From assembly GCA_031270395.1 (NCBI GenBank), contig JAISXU010000081.1, positions 31,115-95,114 of the forward strand: 64,000 nucleotides of DNA. Reading direction: 5' to 3'. Below the pieces are notes generated by a model. That model was not told the origin of the DNA, made no database searches, and saw only the letters and a program-made list of their open reading frames with translations. Positions 63,951 through 64,000 of this stretch are shown piece by piece. The stretch comes from Oscillospiraceae bacterium. GTDB taxonomy: Bacteria > Bacillota > Clostridia > Oscillospirales > Oscillospiraceae. Numbering within the stretch: position 1 is the stretch's first letter; each line of letters begins with the position of its first letter. The translations under genes and the position numbers were made by a program.

Positions 63951-64000
63951 GAATGTTTATTCCGTGGTATTTTTAGTTGTGCGCCCACTTGCGCCGCTTC
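63951..64000. repeat. Partial direct copy of the right end of the MITE-like element and its flank (runs off the edge)
   Basis: GGAATGTTTATTCCGTGGTATTTTTAGTTGTGCGCCCACTTGCGCCGC vs 63787 GGAATGTTTATTCCGTGGTATTTTTGGTTTGCCACCCGCTTGCGCCGC. Confidence 0.75.

Noticed and set aside
1-64000. tRNA or rRNA genes
   Set aside because: Scanning the intergenic gaps by eye found no convincing tRNA cloverleaf with a CCA/TΨC arm and no rRNA-like sequence; tRNAscan-SE would be decisive.

Overview
This 64 kb window is gene-dense and GC-rich. The gene content (whiA, rapZ, S-layer homology proteins, DUF951, YqeG, csrA, flagellin, Clostridia-type 2-oxoacid:ferredoxin oxidoreductase) suggests a Firmicutes/Clostridia chromosome; that placement is inference. 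Most of it is ordinary housekeeping: dnaB-rplI-gdpP, nadB, murB-rapZ-whiA, rarA, glyA, ttcA-like, gdhA, rpsB-tsf, a vor/kor-type oxidoreductase operon with ilvE, serC-serA, ymdB-like, plsY-der-DUF512, rpmF and tex. Accessory material includes a BclB-like collagen-repeat protein, three SLH-domain surface proteins (one with Ig-like and CAP regions, one with a Pro-Thr linker and a poly-Q tail), an AAA-ATPase-like/PD-(D/E)XK protein, a RelBE-type toxin-antitoxin pair, and a flagellin/csrA locus. The most interesting signal is non-coding. (1) Three copies of a two-hairpin element surround the flagellin gene; stem sequences differ but pairing is kept by compensatory changes, with a constant TAAA loop. 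(2) One of these copies abuts a fossil flagellin C-terminus. (3) A ~320 bp MITE-like element with palindromic ~40 bp terminal inverted repeats lies upstream of csrA. (4) Several other dispersed palindromic repeat families and hairpin-rich intergenic leaders are present (rpsB-tsf, pduL leader, after the collagen-like gene). All calls come from reading the sequence and the supplied ORF translations; no database search was run.
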